The position numbers and the translations under genes were made by a program. A stretch of DNA of 64,000 bases, taken from Voacanga thouarsii. Its lineage: Eukaryota > Streptophyta > Magnoliopsida > Gentianales > Apocynaceae. The DNA is taken from assembly GCA_026120185.1 (NCBI GenBank), contig JANUWF010003368.1, forward strand, positions 620,001 through 684,000. Direction: 5' to 3'. Shown here in pieces: positions 10,951 to 21,260 of this stretch. Position 1 is the first letter of the stretch. The number at the start of each line of letters is the position of its first letter. Below the pieces are notes generated by a model. The model was not told the origin of the DNA. It saw nothing but the letters and a program-made list of their open reading frames with translations, and ran no database searches.

Positions 10951-11793
10951 GTGAAGACATTAGAGAGGCAAGGATAGAAGAATTACTAGTCATATGGTCA
11001 GTGTTAGAATTACCTTGGTGAGCAGACACTTGAGAGACATGAGAAGTAGAAGGTGGAGAAGTATCAATAACAGCAATCTGAGCAGATTTCTTATTTTTCC
11101 TCTCAGCTTGTTTAAGTTTATACCACTCTGGATATCCATGCTTCTTCCAACAAACCTCTGTGGTATGCCTGGTACTATTGCAATGAGTGCAGAAGCGAGA
11201 ATTGAAAGCGACAGAATTCATAAGAACAGAAGGAGTCAACTGAGAGGTGCTCTTTTGAATCGTTAGAGCTAAAGCTTCAGAATGATTTTCTGTTCCCATA
11301 GTGACCTGTCTCTGCACTTCACGACGAACTAAAGAGTAGGCTTCTTCCAAGCTTGGTAGAGGGGAAGTAGCCAAAACACGACTACTAACTTGATCCAAAT
11401 GGTGATCAAGACCTGCAAGAAACATATAGATGCAATCCTCTGCAATATGCTTCCTTTGTTTCTCGATATCAGCAGCACATGTCATGTCATTGGGCCTACG
11501 ATAATCAAGTTCCATGAAAATTGAATTCGACTCGTAATATTCCGGCAGACATCGACCACCGCGATAAGCTTCCATTGTCAGTTTGGGTAGCCATGATAGA
11601 TGATAACCAGCGCGATCGCTACAGTAACCCGCGCTACAGTATCGCCGCCGCTACAGTGTTGCTACGGTGCCGCCGCTACGGTGCGCTACAATGTCGCCGC
11701 CGCTACAGTGCCGCGCTGGTTTTGGAAGAGACAATGACGGCTAGGGTTTGGGAAAAGGAGGTAGCGGAAGTCTTTTCTTTGTCTCTGATACCA
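10905..11793 (-). pseudogene. Copia B gag and leader; protease active site missing
   Basis: After the primer site (TGGTATCAGAG, complement of about 11783-11793) comes a leader of roughly 150 bases with GC-rich CGCCGCTACAGTG-type repeats (11615-11720). A start ATG (about 11592) opens MATQTDNGSLS but soon leaves the frame. The gag body lies in another frame, 11575-10838: DDMTCAADIEKQ-like capsid text, then a CCHC knuckle CTHCNSTRHTTEVC (about 11140-11185). At the protease position the minus strand gives NTDHMT preceded by QGNS where DSGA is expected. The text then runs directly to VANGTSMPITG. The protease catalytic Asp-Ser-Gly is therefore absent. No functional gag-protease is possible. Confidence 0.82.
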
Positions 11794-11965
11794 AATTAAT
11801 AATTGGCTGAAAAACACTCGTGTTTATTCCATATATCTTAAGGTATTTATACAAGATACCTAGACCTATTTAAGGTAAGCCAACTATACATTACAAATAT
11901 AAAAACAATTACAGGAAATAATTACAGCTATAATTCCTAAATATGTGCAGCTATATATGTTAAGT
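11794..11965 (-). repeat. 5' LTR of copia B
   Basis: This 172-bp copy of 7471-7644 is bordered on its inner side directly by the primer binding site (complement of CTCTGATACCA, 11783-11793) and on its outer side by the target duplication AGTTC. It contains TATAAATACC-like sequence on the minus strand (about 11846-11855), a likely TATA box for the element. Confidence 0.9.
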
Positions 11966-12029
11966 AGTTCTTATGATAGTTCTAGTCATAGAAGCTCTTG
12001 TGCTTTTAATTTGATACATTCTGATGTTT
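11966..12029 (+). pseudogene. Copia A resumed: start of integrase core
   Basis: This short piece restores A's frame after element B (SSYDSSSHRSSCAFNLIHSDV). It ends abruptly at the integrase core first Asp (HSDV), where the outer edge of element F begins. The rest of A is missing from the window. Confidence 0.8.
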
Positions 12030-12193
12030 AGTAATTATATACTAATTACAAGCTGATTTTTGGCCCCTAAAACGGCTATATATAGATTTCTATTCTCTAA
12101 AAAAGCTATATACATATATGTTTACAACACCAAATCTGCTGGCTTTAAAATGGCCAGCTACAAGGCTGAAAATCAGGCATAAAATCAGCTAAT
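12030..12193 (-). repeat. 3' LTR of copia F, truncated
   Basis: The sequence from TATATACTAATTACAAGC to AAAATCAGCTAAT matches 16431-16580 in the same orientation, with small differences. It lies beside the polypurine tract. The outermost 60 or so bases seen in the other LTR are gone. Confidence 0.85.
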
Positions 12194-12527
12194 CCTAATC
12201 CTCCCCCCTCTCAAATTGATACAGGTAAGTCTACAAGCATCAATTTGCCAGCCAAGAAATTATGCCCCTAGCAATCATGAGTTTGGTGCAGATGTCCACA
12301 AGCTGGAGAGTGGTGGAAATATGGGCCAAGGAAATAACCTAACAATCATAAGCTTCACGGATGGAGTGGCAGTCAACTTCTATGTGCTTTGTGCGCTCAT
12401 GGGAGACAGTATTAGCAGCAATTTGGATTGCACTAGTGTTATCAGCATGTAATGGAGTTGGTTCAATTGGCGGAAAACTAAGTTCTGTGAGCAGACCACG
12501 GAACCAAATGATATCAGAGCATCCAGC

Positions 12528-12720
12528 TCACATGGCACAATATTCGGCTACAATGGATGACTTGGATACATAGATTTCTTTCATGCATTTCCAAGATATA
12601 AGAGCATCACCAAAGAACCTGCACCATCCTGTGGTAGATTTCCTAGTGTCCGAGCAACTTGCTATAGGCTTGTAGTTGGAGTGAAGAACCAGTAGGAAAA
12701 AACAGGCCACGATGAGAAGT
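12528..12720 (-). pseudogene. Copia F RNase H, C-terminal side of the insertion
   Basis: The minus strand encodes RGLFFPTGSS-like text, then SDTRKSTTGWCRFFGD and KSSIVAEYCAM, which is the RNase H region of copia pol. The 12721-14308 insertion falls just upstream, between the codons of YLGTSH and RGLFF. Removing the insertion and one AGAAG restores that frame. The rest toward the LTR (12216-12527) is decayed: CDNTSAIQIAANT-like text is visible but frame-shifted. Confidence 0.8.
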
Positions 12721-14308
12721 GTGAAAGCATGAATATATTAGATTGATGAACATGTTGATGAAAGCCATAGTCTAAGCATGTATGAGATAGGACATTAATG
12801 TATCTTGTTATGATGAATCTAGATACATGCTAAATAGGCAAAAGATGAGATCTTTTAATGTTTATGGGGCTATTTATGATGATTTTATGTTCGTTTAACA
12901 TGGAAGATGTCATCTGAGGAATTGATCTAGACCAATGCATGGTCATGATCAATAGAATCATAAAGGAAAGCTATACATGTGATCTATTGAATTAAATACC
13001 ATGGATGAAAGGGGTAGATAATGAAATCATGGAGAGTCATGTTGTATGAGATAATGGATGGAACAATTGAATCCTAATTGTGGGGTTATTTACTCTAGAT
13101 AAGGAAGGAGTGAAAAGTAGAGCAATCGATTGAGTGTGATTTGGCTGTGATTTATCCAGGTAAGTCCCTGCATAACTGTTTTGATATAAGTTATATGTTT
13201 GCAAGCAATTTTTACAATGTTATTTGGAATTGATGTCAATATGATGTTTTGACACAAGGATTGATACTTGACTAAAAATGATGAATTATACTGGATTATT
13301 GTGAGACTTGGATTGGAAACGTGAATGTTTTATTTTCAAAATGAATTGACTAAATTTTATTTATTCAAACTTAAAACGATTTCTTGCACTATTGTCAAAC
13401 GATTTCAAAACGCTATAACGAAAACCACGTTTTGCAATCAAATTAATTAAAGACTTTTGAAAATGGGAAAATGATTCTGCCCCTAAATAGGGAGCGTTGA
13501 GTACTCAGCGAGGGTAGGCTGGTAGTACTAGTTTCAAAGAGCAAGAGCGAGTCTTCTGGCAGGAGGCCACCTCTAGAAGATAAATTCAACTTGGAGAGAC
13601 GACAGTACTACTTAGTCAGGCCGGTCCGAGCTAACATATTGGTCCATGTGGACATTGTTGATCCGGATTGGACAACCGGAATGTTGGGTGTAGAGATGGA
13701 GGAGTATCTGACCTAGTGGGTGAATTCCCCACTGCCCCTTTGTTGAAAGAATACATTGGGGAGCTATCATGGTGGTAACCATGATATGGATTGTGTTACT
13801 ATATTGTTGAATCATTTGTTAATCCCTATTTAATGAATTATGATTGTGATGAAACAGTGATTGATTGTGAACTGTTTTGGGATTCATTGAGCAAGGCTCC
13901 TTTGTATAATTGTTATTGATGAGATTGACTTGCAAACACGATTTTGTGATTTTGATAAACCTACATACATGAAATGGTTATAACTGACATTTGCACACAA
14001 CTTACTGAGATGTCAATCTCACACCTTTTTATATCATGATTTAAGGGGAGTACTTGCAGTAAGCGGGGCAAAGCTAGGGTTGAGCTCCAATTTATTCGTT
14101 TCATTGTGTTTTGAATTTGTTTCAAGAGACGCTTGTTAGTTTTGATTTTCCAGACTTGTATAAGTTTTGTTTTCGAATCTAATGGAATTTCCTTTTTAAT
14201 TTTATTTGGCAATTTTCGTTTATTTTATTCCTCGTTATAAAGATCCCTGGTCCTTTGAACGGGGCGACATCCTACCCTATCTAGGTACCTAGGGTGTGGG
14301 GTGTTACA
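12721..14308 (+). repeat. Shortened gypsy LTR (copy 2), 1588 bp, with perfect target duplication
   Basis: It starts TGTGAAAGCATGAATATATT and ends GGGTGTGGGGTGTTACA, flanked on both sides by AGAAG (12716-12720 and 14309-14313). It corresponds to only the 3' half of the 3.3-kb LTR, from the AAGCATGAATA(T/A)ATTAGATTG landmark onward. The first half, including the usual TGTAATACCCC end, is absent. It contains the TGAGTACTCA palindrome (about 13499-13508) and the TATA-like module near 14234. It was inserted into copia F. Either a deletion removed the 5' half but kept the first bases and the target duplication, or a short derivative moved on its own. Confidence 0.9.
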
Positions 14309-14539
14309 AGAAGTGCCAAGGATATATCAAATAATGCATCGGACTGCAAAAAGGTACAAATGCCGAGGAGGCCACATGAACTTGCTAACAGTATGTACAA
14401 CATAAGATATATCTAGTCAGGTAATGGTTAGGTAAAGAAGACTACCAACCAGTTTCCGCTACAAAGTAGGAACCGAAAGAAGCTCTCCTTCATCAGAGTG
14501 ATATTTTACATTAATTTCCATTGGAGTGTCAATTGAAGT

Positions 14540-15300
14540 AGCCTACATAAGGCCAGCTAATTGAACGAGATCCTGAATGTACCCCTGTTGATTGACAAAA
14601 ATACCTTAAGGCCAATGATGCATTTCTAATCCCAAGAAATAGGTGAGCTAACCAAGATCTTTCATGTGGAAAATGGAGTGCAACAATTTTTGAAGCTGAG
14701 ATATGGCCTCTAGATCAAAACCAGTGATGACAATGTCATCCACATGAACAAGGAGAACAACGATGCCTTTGGATGTCCGTTGGAGAAATAGAGAGTCATA
14801 TTGGCTATGAGTAAAAGAGAACCCAAGGAGAGTAGACCGAAACTTTTCAAACCATACATGGGATGCTTGCTTCAAAGCATATAAAGAGTGCTTTAGTTTG
14901 CAGACATCATGAGGAAACGAAATTGGCATACCATAGGGAAGTTTGATGTAAACTTCTTCCATGACATCACCAGGCAAGAACCCATTCTTAACATCCATTT
15001 TAAGTAAAGTCCATGATTGGGATGCAGCAAGGGCTAGGAGAGTGCACACAGTGGTCATTTTGGCGACCGGTGCAAAAGTCTCTTCTTAATCTAAACCATA
15101 ATTCTTGCTTATTCCCAAGAACCACAAACCAAGCTTTGTAACATTTGATGGAGCCATCAGATCGAAACTTGATAGAAAACACAAATCGACTGCTAAGAGG
15201 TTTCACAAATGGAGGTTGTGGGACAACTTCCCGAGTTTGGTTTTCTTCAAGTGCAAGAAGTTCTGTTTCAATAGCTTTCTGCCAACACTCATACTCTATA
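14540..15300 (-). pseudogene. Copia F reverse transcriptase, degraded
   Basis: Minus-strand frames give CWQKAIETELLALEENQT (about 15245-15290), SSRFVFSIKFRSDGSIKCYKA (15206-15120, cited in part), and then the frame 15058-14648 with LLKMDVKNGFLPGDVMEEVY, LYALKQASHVWFEKF and VLLVHVDDIVITG. The catalytic box is VHVDD rather than YVDD. The thumb side after FHMKDLG is frame-shifted. The breaks make it non-functional. It lies directly next to the gag remnant because protease and integrase are missing. Confidence 0.85.
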
Positions 15301-15359
15301 GCCTATTTATAAGAGGAGGGAACAGGAATAGAAGACAAGGTGGCTATCAAGGCTGTTGG

Positions 15360-16269
15360 TTTGGAGAAACCATACCTATCTGGGAGATAGGAGCATTTTG
15401 TGTTACAGTTGATACATCCACACAACTGGTAGCACTAGAAGAACCAGCTGAGGCAACATATGTTGCTACAGATTTCTTGTGAGGTTGAATGCGGCATTCC
15501 TCGATGATATGGCCATCCTTTTTGCAATACTTACAAAATTTTTAGAAGCAATTTGAAGCATAATGACCAAAACCTTTGCAACAAAAACATTAAACATTAC
15601 TCATATCCCTACCTCTTGGCTTAACTTGGGCTACAAAAGCCACTAAAACAGAGGTGAATATGTGTTGTTCCATAACTGTGTGAGTCAAAAGTTGCTGCTC
15701 CTCTCGAAGCAACTCATTGACACATGCATCCAAGGAGGGAACAGAGTCTTGACTTATAAGATTAGACCTAGTACCTTCAATGTCATAAGAAATCGGTCCC
15801 TTTTTGCAGTTTCATGGCCAGATTGAACAACACTAAGGCCTTCATGAGATAAGGTAACATAGATGATACCAGTACATTCAGCCCCAACATTCATAAAACT
15901 ACAGTAAAAATCATAGTAGGATAGATTGTCCAACTGTAGAGTGGATATTTCATGTTCAAGTTAGAATTTACAAGCAGTGTTCTGCTGGCTAGAAAGTTTT
16001 TTTTAAGTAAATCCACATCCCAGTTGCAGTCTTAAAAGGTCGAATATTCAGGACAATGTTAGGTTTGACAGATACTAGAATCCATGCCATGAACTAAGCA
16101 TCCTTAACCTCCAACTTGGCAAATTCATCCTTTTTGTCAGGAGCTGGTTTACTTCCTTCAGCATGACCCAAAAATCTTTGCCTTTAACAAATATCTTGAA
16201 ATGGAATGCCGAAGCAAAATAGTTTTGGCCATTAAAACGAATCGAGTAGTCATACTTGTCTGAAGACAT
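15360..16269 (-). pseudogene. Copia F gag with two zinc knuckles
   Basis: The minus strand starts MSSDKYDYSIRFNGQNYFA at 16269, the usual start of this copia gag type. It continues in shifted frames through the capsid region and contains CKYCKKDGHIIEEC (about 15487-15530), a CCHC knuckle. A second possible knuckle (CFCCKGFGHYASNC) lies immediately before it, about 15545-15590. The text then runs through a Ser/Thr-rich linker (SVATYVASAGSSSATSC) straight into the RT N-terminal linker, with no protease DSG or integrase zinc finger between. Confidence 0.83.
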
Positions 16270-16369
16270 GAGGCTGTGAAATCTTGATCAAGATAACTAA
16301 GAACAAGAGATTGAACTAGGGCTACGAAAAACAAGAGACACGAGTTTCAGATTTGTAGCTCTGATACCA

Positions 16370-16591
16370 TGACAAATTTAAGAGAATTTTGAAGAAAAAG
16401 TGTATGTATTTCTTGGTGGAAAATTCCCTTTATATACTAATTACAAGCTTATTTCTAGCCCCTAAAAAAAAAGCTATATACAGATTTCTAGCCTCTAAAA
16501 AAGCTATATACATATCTGTTTACTACAGAAAATCGGCTTGCTTTAAAATGACCAGCTACAAGGTTGAAAATCAGCTAATTTTTTTCTAACA
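16370..16591 (-). repeat. 5' LTR of copia F, 222 bp
   Basis: On the minus strand it starts TGTTAGAAAAAAATTAGCTG at 16591 and ends AATTTGTCA at 16370, followed at once by TGGTATCAGAGC (the primer site, 16358-16369). TG...CA termini are canonical. The outer flank is TATCC. Confidence 0.88.
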
Positions 16592-17395
16592 TATCCAACC
16601 TATATCATACCATACCATGTTGGATGCAAGAGAGAGAAAACAGACAGTTTAACATAGCTCTACTCCAATTACCATTTTTGAAATGCAAGCATTTATGACC
16701 TAATTAAATTAGTCATCAGGAGTATATGAGACAACTCATATTAAAAGTAAGCCACAGAAATTCATGAGGTTAATCGAACGAAAACATTGGAATGTATCAA
16801 ATTCTATTTAAATAACATATGCCCTCCACTCCAAATTGACTTCCTACTTTATCTTTTGCCTCATGACAACACCAAAATGCACACGACTTTTCTTCAATTA
16901 CCAGTTTTAACTTAAAATTTTGCCCCAACCCCCATGGTAAAGGACTCAAGTTAGTTAAGTTTTACAAAGTATGGATTTGATGTACATCAAAAAAGCATTC
17001 ACTCCCACAAGTTCTCCACTTCCTTTTTCCCTTTCTTTCTTTCTTTTTTTTTTAATTAAAGTTAACATGAATAGCACCATATTCCTTTTTCGTTTTCCTT
17101 TCACATTTATATTTCTAGTAGTTCCTTATATTTTTCTCCAATTCAAAGTAGTCCTTTCAATTTGGAACAAGAATAAAATCAATGCGTTTGAAATCAAGGT
17201 TAAAAACCAAAACAACCAGAAGCTCATGCTTTAACAATTTGATAAAAAGAAGATATCTACATCTAGTTCATTTAAAAAGAAAGTATTCACAATGTTAGTA
17301 AAGCAATAAAATGCTAGGTTCAAAGATCTCAAGGCTGAATATGCACTTACATTCTTTATAAGAGAAATATTTGATTCAGGAACTCAGAAGAATAC
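16592..17395. other. Intron 3 sequence of the FKBP gene; no element recognised
   Basis: About 800 bases of AT-rich, apparently unique sequence. On the minus strand it starts with the splice donor GTATTC directly after exon 3. I searched it by eye for the next FKBP exon (text like VAANYVAMVPSG) and found none. Poly-T (17048-17054) and similar runs are the only simple structure. Confidence 0.6.
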
Positions 17396-17479
17396 CTGAA
17401 AACCAACAGGGGGACTAGGACCTGCACCAACTTTAATATCTTTGTACTGCAAACCCGACTCAGTAGTTACCATAGGAAC
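17396..17479 (-). CDS. FKBP16-3: Exon 3 of an FKBP16-3-like immunophilin gene
   Basis: This 84-base exon reads VPMVTTESGLQYKDIKVG followed by AGPSPPVGFQ on the minus strand. Upstream is an acceptor TTTTGATTTGACAG, downstream a donor GTATTC. It starts and ends in phase 0 and continues exactly from exon 2 (KELEN). The text is the entry to the FKBP-type peptidyl-prolyl isomerase fold. FKBP16-3 homologues carry nearly the same words, so the assignment is from family knowledge. The protein would act in the thylakoid lumen. The remainder of the isomerase domain is not found between here and the left edge, so intron 3 exceeds 17 kb or the gene is broken. No stop or frameshift is seen in the exon. 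Confidence 0.85.
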
Positions 17480-17629
17480 CTGTCAAATCAAAATTTTTGT
17501 ACTTTTATTTAACCACAAAGATCAGAAGCCTATAATTACAGATAAATAACAATTCCTTTTATGATTATAAGCATCAAACAGGTTCCCACGTCCTTGAATC
17601 TGAAATATTTGCATTATCCGTATATCTCC

Positions 17630-17851
17630 TGTTGATTGTATGATTGATTATGGTTGATTGTATGAGGGATTGATTATTACAGAACTTAGTTAGTAGGGGT
17701 TCAGTAATTAGCAATGGCATCTAGTGATTAGTGGATTCCCACAGTTAATGGGATTAACTGTAACTGAGGAATGTTTTATACCATAAATATGCAAGAGCTA
17801 AGAAAGAATGCTCTCAAGCATATTTCTTCTCTCTCTAGGTTATTCTTTATA
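17630..17851 (+). repeat. Probable 5' LTR of copia C, followed by primer site
   Basis: The sequence starts TGTTGATTGTATGATTG and leads into TGATATCAGAGC (17852-17863), one mismatch from the Met-tRNA primer site. It contains a TATA-like TTTATACCATAAATA (about 17772-17786). The outer boundary rests only on the TGTTGATT start and the position of the primer site. The 3' LTR of the downstream copia (27780) is not similar, which fits a chimeric element. Confidence 0.6.
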
Positions 17852-17906
17852 TGATATCAGAGCTAGGGAAGAGAGAATTCTAATTCCATTCAATTTACTT
17901 TGACAA

Positions 17907-18516
17907 ATGGCATTCAATAGTGCTCCTGCCAAAGTTCTTTCCAGTTTGTCGGTACCCAATTTCCTTTCTAAGACCAAAGTTCTCCAACCTATCTTCAATT
18001 TATTCTTATCTAAGTTCATTCCAATGAGTTCGTATTTTCAGACAATGGCATCCAATACTGCTCCTGCCAAGAATTTGAGGAGTTTCCGAAGTTCCAAGCA
18101 ATCAGTAAAGCAACAATTTCCATTGCACATACTGAGGCCTCCATTGCCTTTGTTTCACAATTCAAGTCTCCATGGATTTTCTATTCAGATGCTTCCAACC
18201 ATATTTCTGGTAATTTTGACATTTTTACGAGTATTACATAATCTTGGTTTTTACCTTCAGTCGTTTTTGGAGATGGATCTAAACACGATGCTATCAGTCT
18301 GCTACACCCCCCCTTCCTTGTACGCCATTATCCTCCGTTCATTATACACTAGATTATCCTTTATTCTGATTCTCATCCATCAACTAACTCAACCTTTGAA
18401 TTGTTCTGTCACCTTCTCTTTTGATTCTGCCATGGCGCAGGACCAGAGCACAAGGCGAATGATTGGTACTGGGCATGAATCTCAAGGGCTACCATCTTGT
18501 TCCTCTACATCTCCGG
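17907..18516 (+). pseudogene. Copia C 5' coding remnant: short N-terminus, decayed protease, pre-integrase
   Basis: An open frame of 204 codons begins MAFNSAPAKVLSS, but it is a patchwork. In the +1 frame around 18166-18211 lies PWIFYSDASNHISG, a copia protease active site in which DSG has become YSD. Near the end the main frame gives NCSVTFSFDSAMAQDQSTRR and MIGTGHESQGL, the usual segment before the integrase zinc finger. Capsid and zinc knuckle are missing. The frame is then cut by the solo LTR at 18517. Confidence 0.7.
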
Positions 18517-21260
18517 TGTAATACCCCGTTTAAAACCACCTTTATTATATGGGGAAAGTCATACATTGCATAACATTTTATATGACATTTGATAAATTGA
18601 ACCATTTTCATAGATATACGTGATCTATGAGTTGGTTAGTTCATGAATTTATTTACTTTGATATAATTGTTGGAGGACTATTTAAACAAGAGTGGGAGTT
18701 GAGGGAATTTGTTAGTTTCTTAGTAGACTTGAGCTTTTGTTTTATGAGTATTATTAGAAGGGAAATGGAGTAAGTGAGTGGGAGTTGAGGGAATTTGTTA
18801 GCTTCTTGGTGGACTTGAGCTTTTGTTTTATGAGTATTATTAGAAGGGAAATGGAGTAAGTGAGTGGGAGTTAAGGAAATTTGTTAGAGAAATATTTAAA
18901 CAAGAGTTGTTGTGGTTTAATGATTAAAATAAGGGGGGTTGTGGTTTAGTGGTTGAAACAAGAGTTATTGTGGTTGAGTGGAGTGATTGAGTGACTTGAG
19001 TTTAAATCCCAACTCTTGCAAACCTTTCCATTCTTATTTCTCAAAGTTCTCCTAAGATAAACAAAAACCAGTCGCGCACACACTCACAAAAATTCCAGCT
19101 TCCCTTACTCTCAAATTCCCCTCTAGTTTTAAGCAAAAATCACAGCACAAGACCCCAAGTTTTCTTTTCCTATTTCTGCTCAAAGCTGAACCAAAAACCA
19201 GCCTATACTTTTCTCCTTTTCCTCTCATTATCTAGGCCACTTTAGCACCCTAGAGCACAGCCATAAACTCCTTCTATTCAATGCAGTTTTGGCCAAACCA
19301 AGAAGAGCAAAAGCTGCCATTTTTCCCTTGTTTGTTCCAGAGTCCAAAACAAGGTGTAGTCCTTCCAAACATCAAAACACCTAAACCTAAACCTAACCTA
19401 TACTCTTCATCAAAACAGCCACCAATCAAACCCTAAACCTCTCTTCTACCAAAAAAAAAAAAAAATCTCCCTTTTCTCTCCAAGATTTCGACCATCACAG
19501 CTCCAATCACCACCACAATTGAAACCTAAGGGCAAGAATTAAGGGACCCAACCATCTCTTCTTCTCAAGTGAACTCAACCGATCACCAAGAAGCCACCTT
19601 TGCTTCATTGTTTTGTCTATCCAAGAGGTATTTTGAGACTCAATCTCTATTGATTTGAATGAGCTTGATTTTATAGTGATGTTATTATGTATAAAGTATA
19701 GTATGAAAAACATGAATGGATGGAATGGTTGAGTTTGATGGAGGAATAGTTGATCTAGGTGAATATGGGGTGAAATATTATGATATCATGTTATGTTGGA
19801 CCTAGATCCATCTTATAGTTGGTTAAAGATAAGATCTTTTGATTTATATGGGGTTATTATATGAAGTTTATGTTAGATGAAGACTAAAGATCCATGTATT
19901 GATGATAAGATTCGATTATATGCATGCCATGATGAGATGCATGATCATGGGAAAACTATAGCGATGAGCTTCTACCTAGATGCCATGGATGAATTAGATA
20001 ATTAATATGATAATAGAGATTCATGATGCATGACAAGATGAGTGAATTCATATCTGGTTTTTAATCATAGAAACATTGATTCTAGATATCAAGCATTGCT
20101 TTGGTTGATTATTGAGAATATCTAAGTTAAGTCCCTGCATAACTGTTTTGCTAAATATTATATGTTTGCAAGTATTTTTGTACAATGATATTTGAAATGG
20201 TGTCAATATGAAGATTGACATGACGATTAGAACATTAGTTGAATATGATGAATTGTACTATGGTATTTGGATACTTGGCTTGAGAACGTGGTCATTTTAT
20301 TCCCTAAATGAGTTTGTCAAATATCAACTTTTAAACTGAAAACAATTTTTTCCTTTATTACTAAACGTTTTGGAAAACTTATTGTGAAAAGCCACGTTTT
20401 ACAAAGATAAGGTAATCAACGATTGTGAAAACAAGGGAAATGATTTTGCCCCTAAATGACGAGCGTTGAGTACTCAACGGGGGTAGGCTAGTGGTGCTAG
20501 TCTTGAAGAGCTAGAGTGAGTCTTCTAGTAGGAGGCTACCTCCAAAAGATGAACTCAACTTGGAGAGGCGACAATACTACTTAGTCAGGCCAGTCCCAGC
20601 TAGCATATGGGTCTATGTGGACTTTATTTATCCGGGTTGGACAACCGGTGCGTTGGGTGTAGAGATGGAGGAGTATCTCACCCTAGTGGGAGGATCCCCC
20701 ACTGCCCATTGTTGAAAGGTTACATTTGGACGCTATCATAATGGTAACCATGATATGGATTGTGATACTATTGTTTGAATCATTGCTAATCCCTACATAA
20801 TGAACTTATGATTATAATGAGATGATGATTTATTGAGAACTGCTTTAGATATGATGAGCAATGCTCCTTTGAATAATTGTTTATTGATGAAAAGTCTTGT
20901 AAACATGATTTTGTAGTTCTGATAAACCTACATACACAAATATTTATATATGACATTCACACACACGGGACTTACTGAGATGCCAATCTCACACTATTTT
21001 ACATCATGTTTTTAGGGGAGTGCTTTATTTGAGAAAGTTGAAGAGATAAGAGATGATCTTTAGTTTATTTTATTTTATTTTGTATTTCTTTCGAGAGATG
21101 ATTGTTAGTTTTAGATTCTCAGACACTTTGGTTGTAATAAAATTATCGAGAATTTTATCTAGTCATTTTCGTTTTTTTTGTACCTCGTTATAAAGACCCT
21201 TAGTCCTTTGGACGGAGTGACATCCCACCTATTTGGGTACGTACGTAGTGGGGTGTTATA
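18517..21260 (+). repeat. Solo gypsy LTR (copy 3), 2744 bp
   Basis: It starts TGTAATACCCCGTTTAAAAC and ends GTAGTGGGGTGTTATA (one change from TGTTACA). It is flanked by TCCGG on both sides (18512-18516 and 21261-21265), a perfect 5-bp target duplication. There is no internal gypsy sequence, so it is a solo LTR left by recombination. An 86-bp tandem duplication lies at 18690-18861, with a partial third unit after it. A tRNA-like A/B-box region follows near 18935-19010. The palindrome block is at about 20465. Confidence 0.92.

Larger units (their letters stand above)
7471..11965 (-). mobile_element. Copia element B, full length with both LTRs, inactive
   Basis: This 4.5-kb minus-strand element is bounded by LTRs at 7471-7644 and 11794-11965. 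It lies in copia A between AGTTT (7466-7470) and AGTTC (11966-11970), a 5-bp target duplication with one change. Removing the element rejoins A's reading frame (KLTRS|SYDSS). The gag-pol order is copia-like: gag, protease remnant, integrase, RT, RNase H. The two LTRs differ by eye at about seven positions plus a 2-bp indel, so the insertion is not recent. Several nonsense and frameshift changes inactivate it. Copia D at 33069 belongs to the same family. Confidence 0.93.
12030..16591 (-). mobile_element. Copia element F, lacks protease and integrase; left LTR end lost
   Basis: This minus-strand element runs between a truncated LTR (12030-12193) and a complete LTR (16370-16591). A polypurine tract (GAGAGGGGGGAGG, complement of about 12198-12210) and a primer site (TGGTATCAGAGC, complement of 16358-16369) fix its ends. 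Coding order is gag, RT, RNase H with no protease or integrase between gag and RT, so it would need another element for mobility. A 1588-bp gypsy LTR derivative is inserted at 12721-14308. The outer part of the left LTR is missing, so no target duplication can be matched. Confidence 0.87.
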
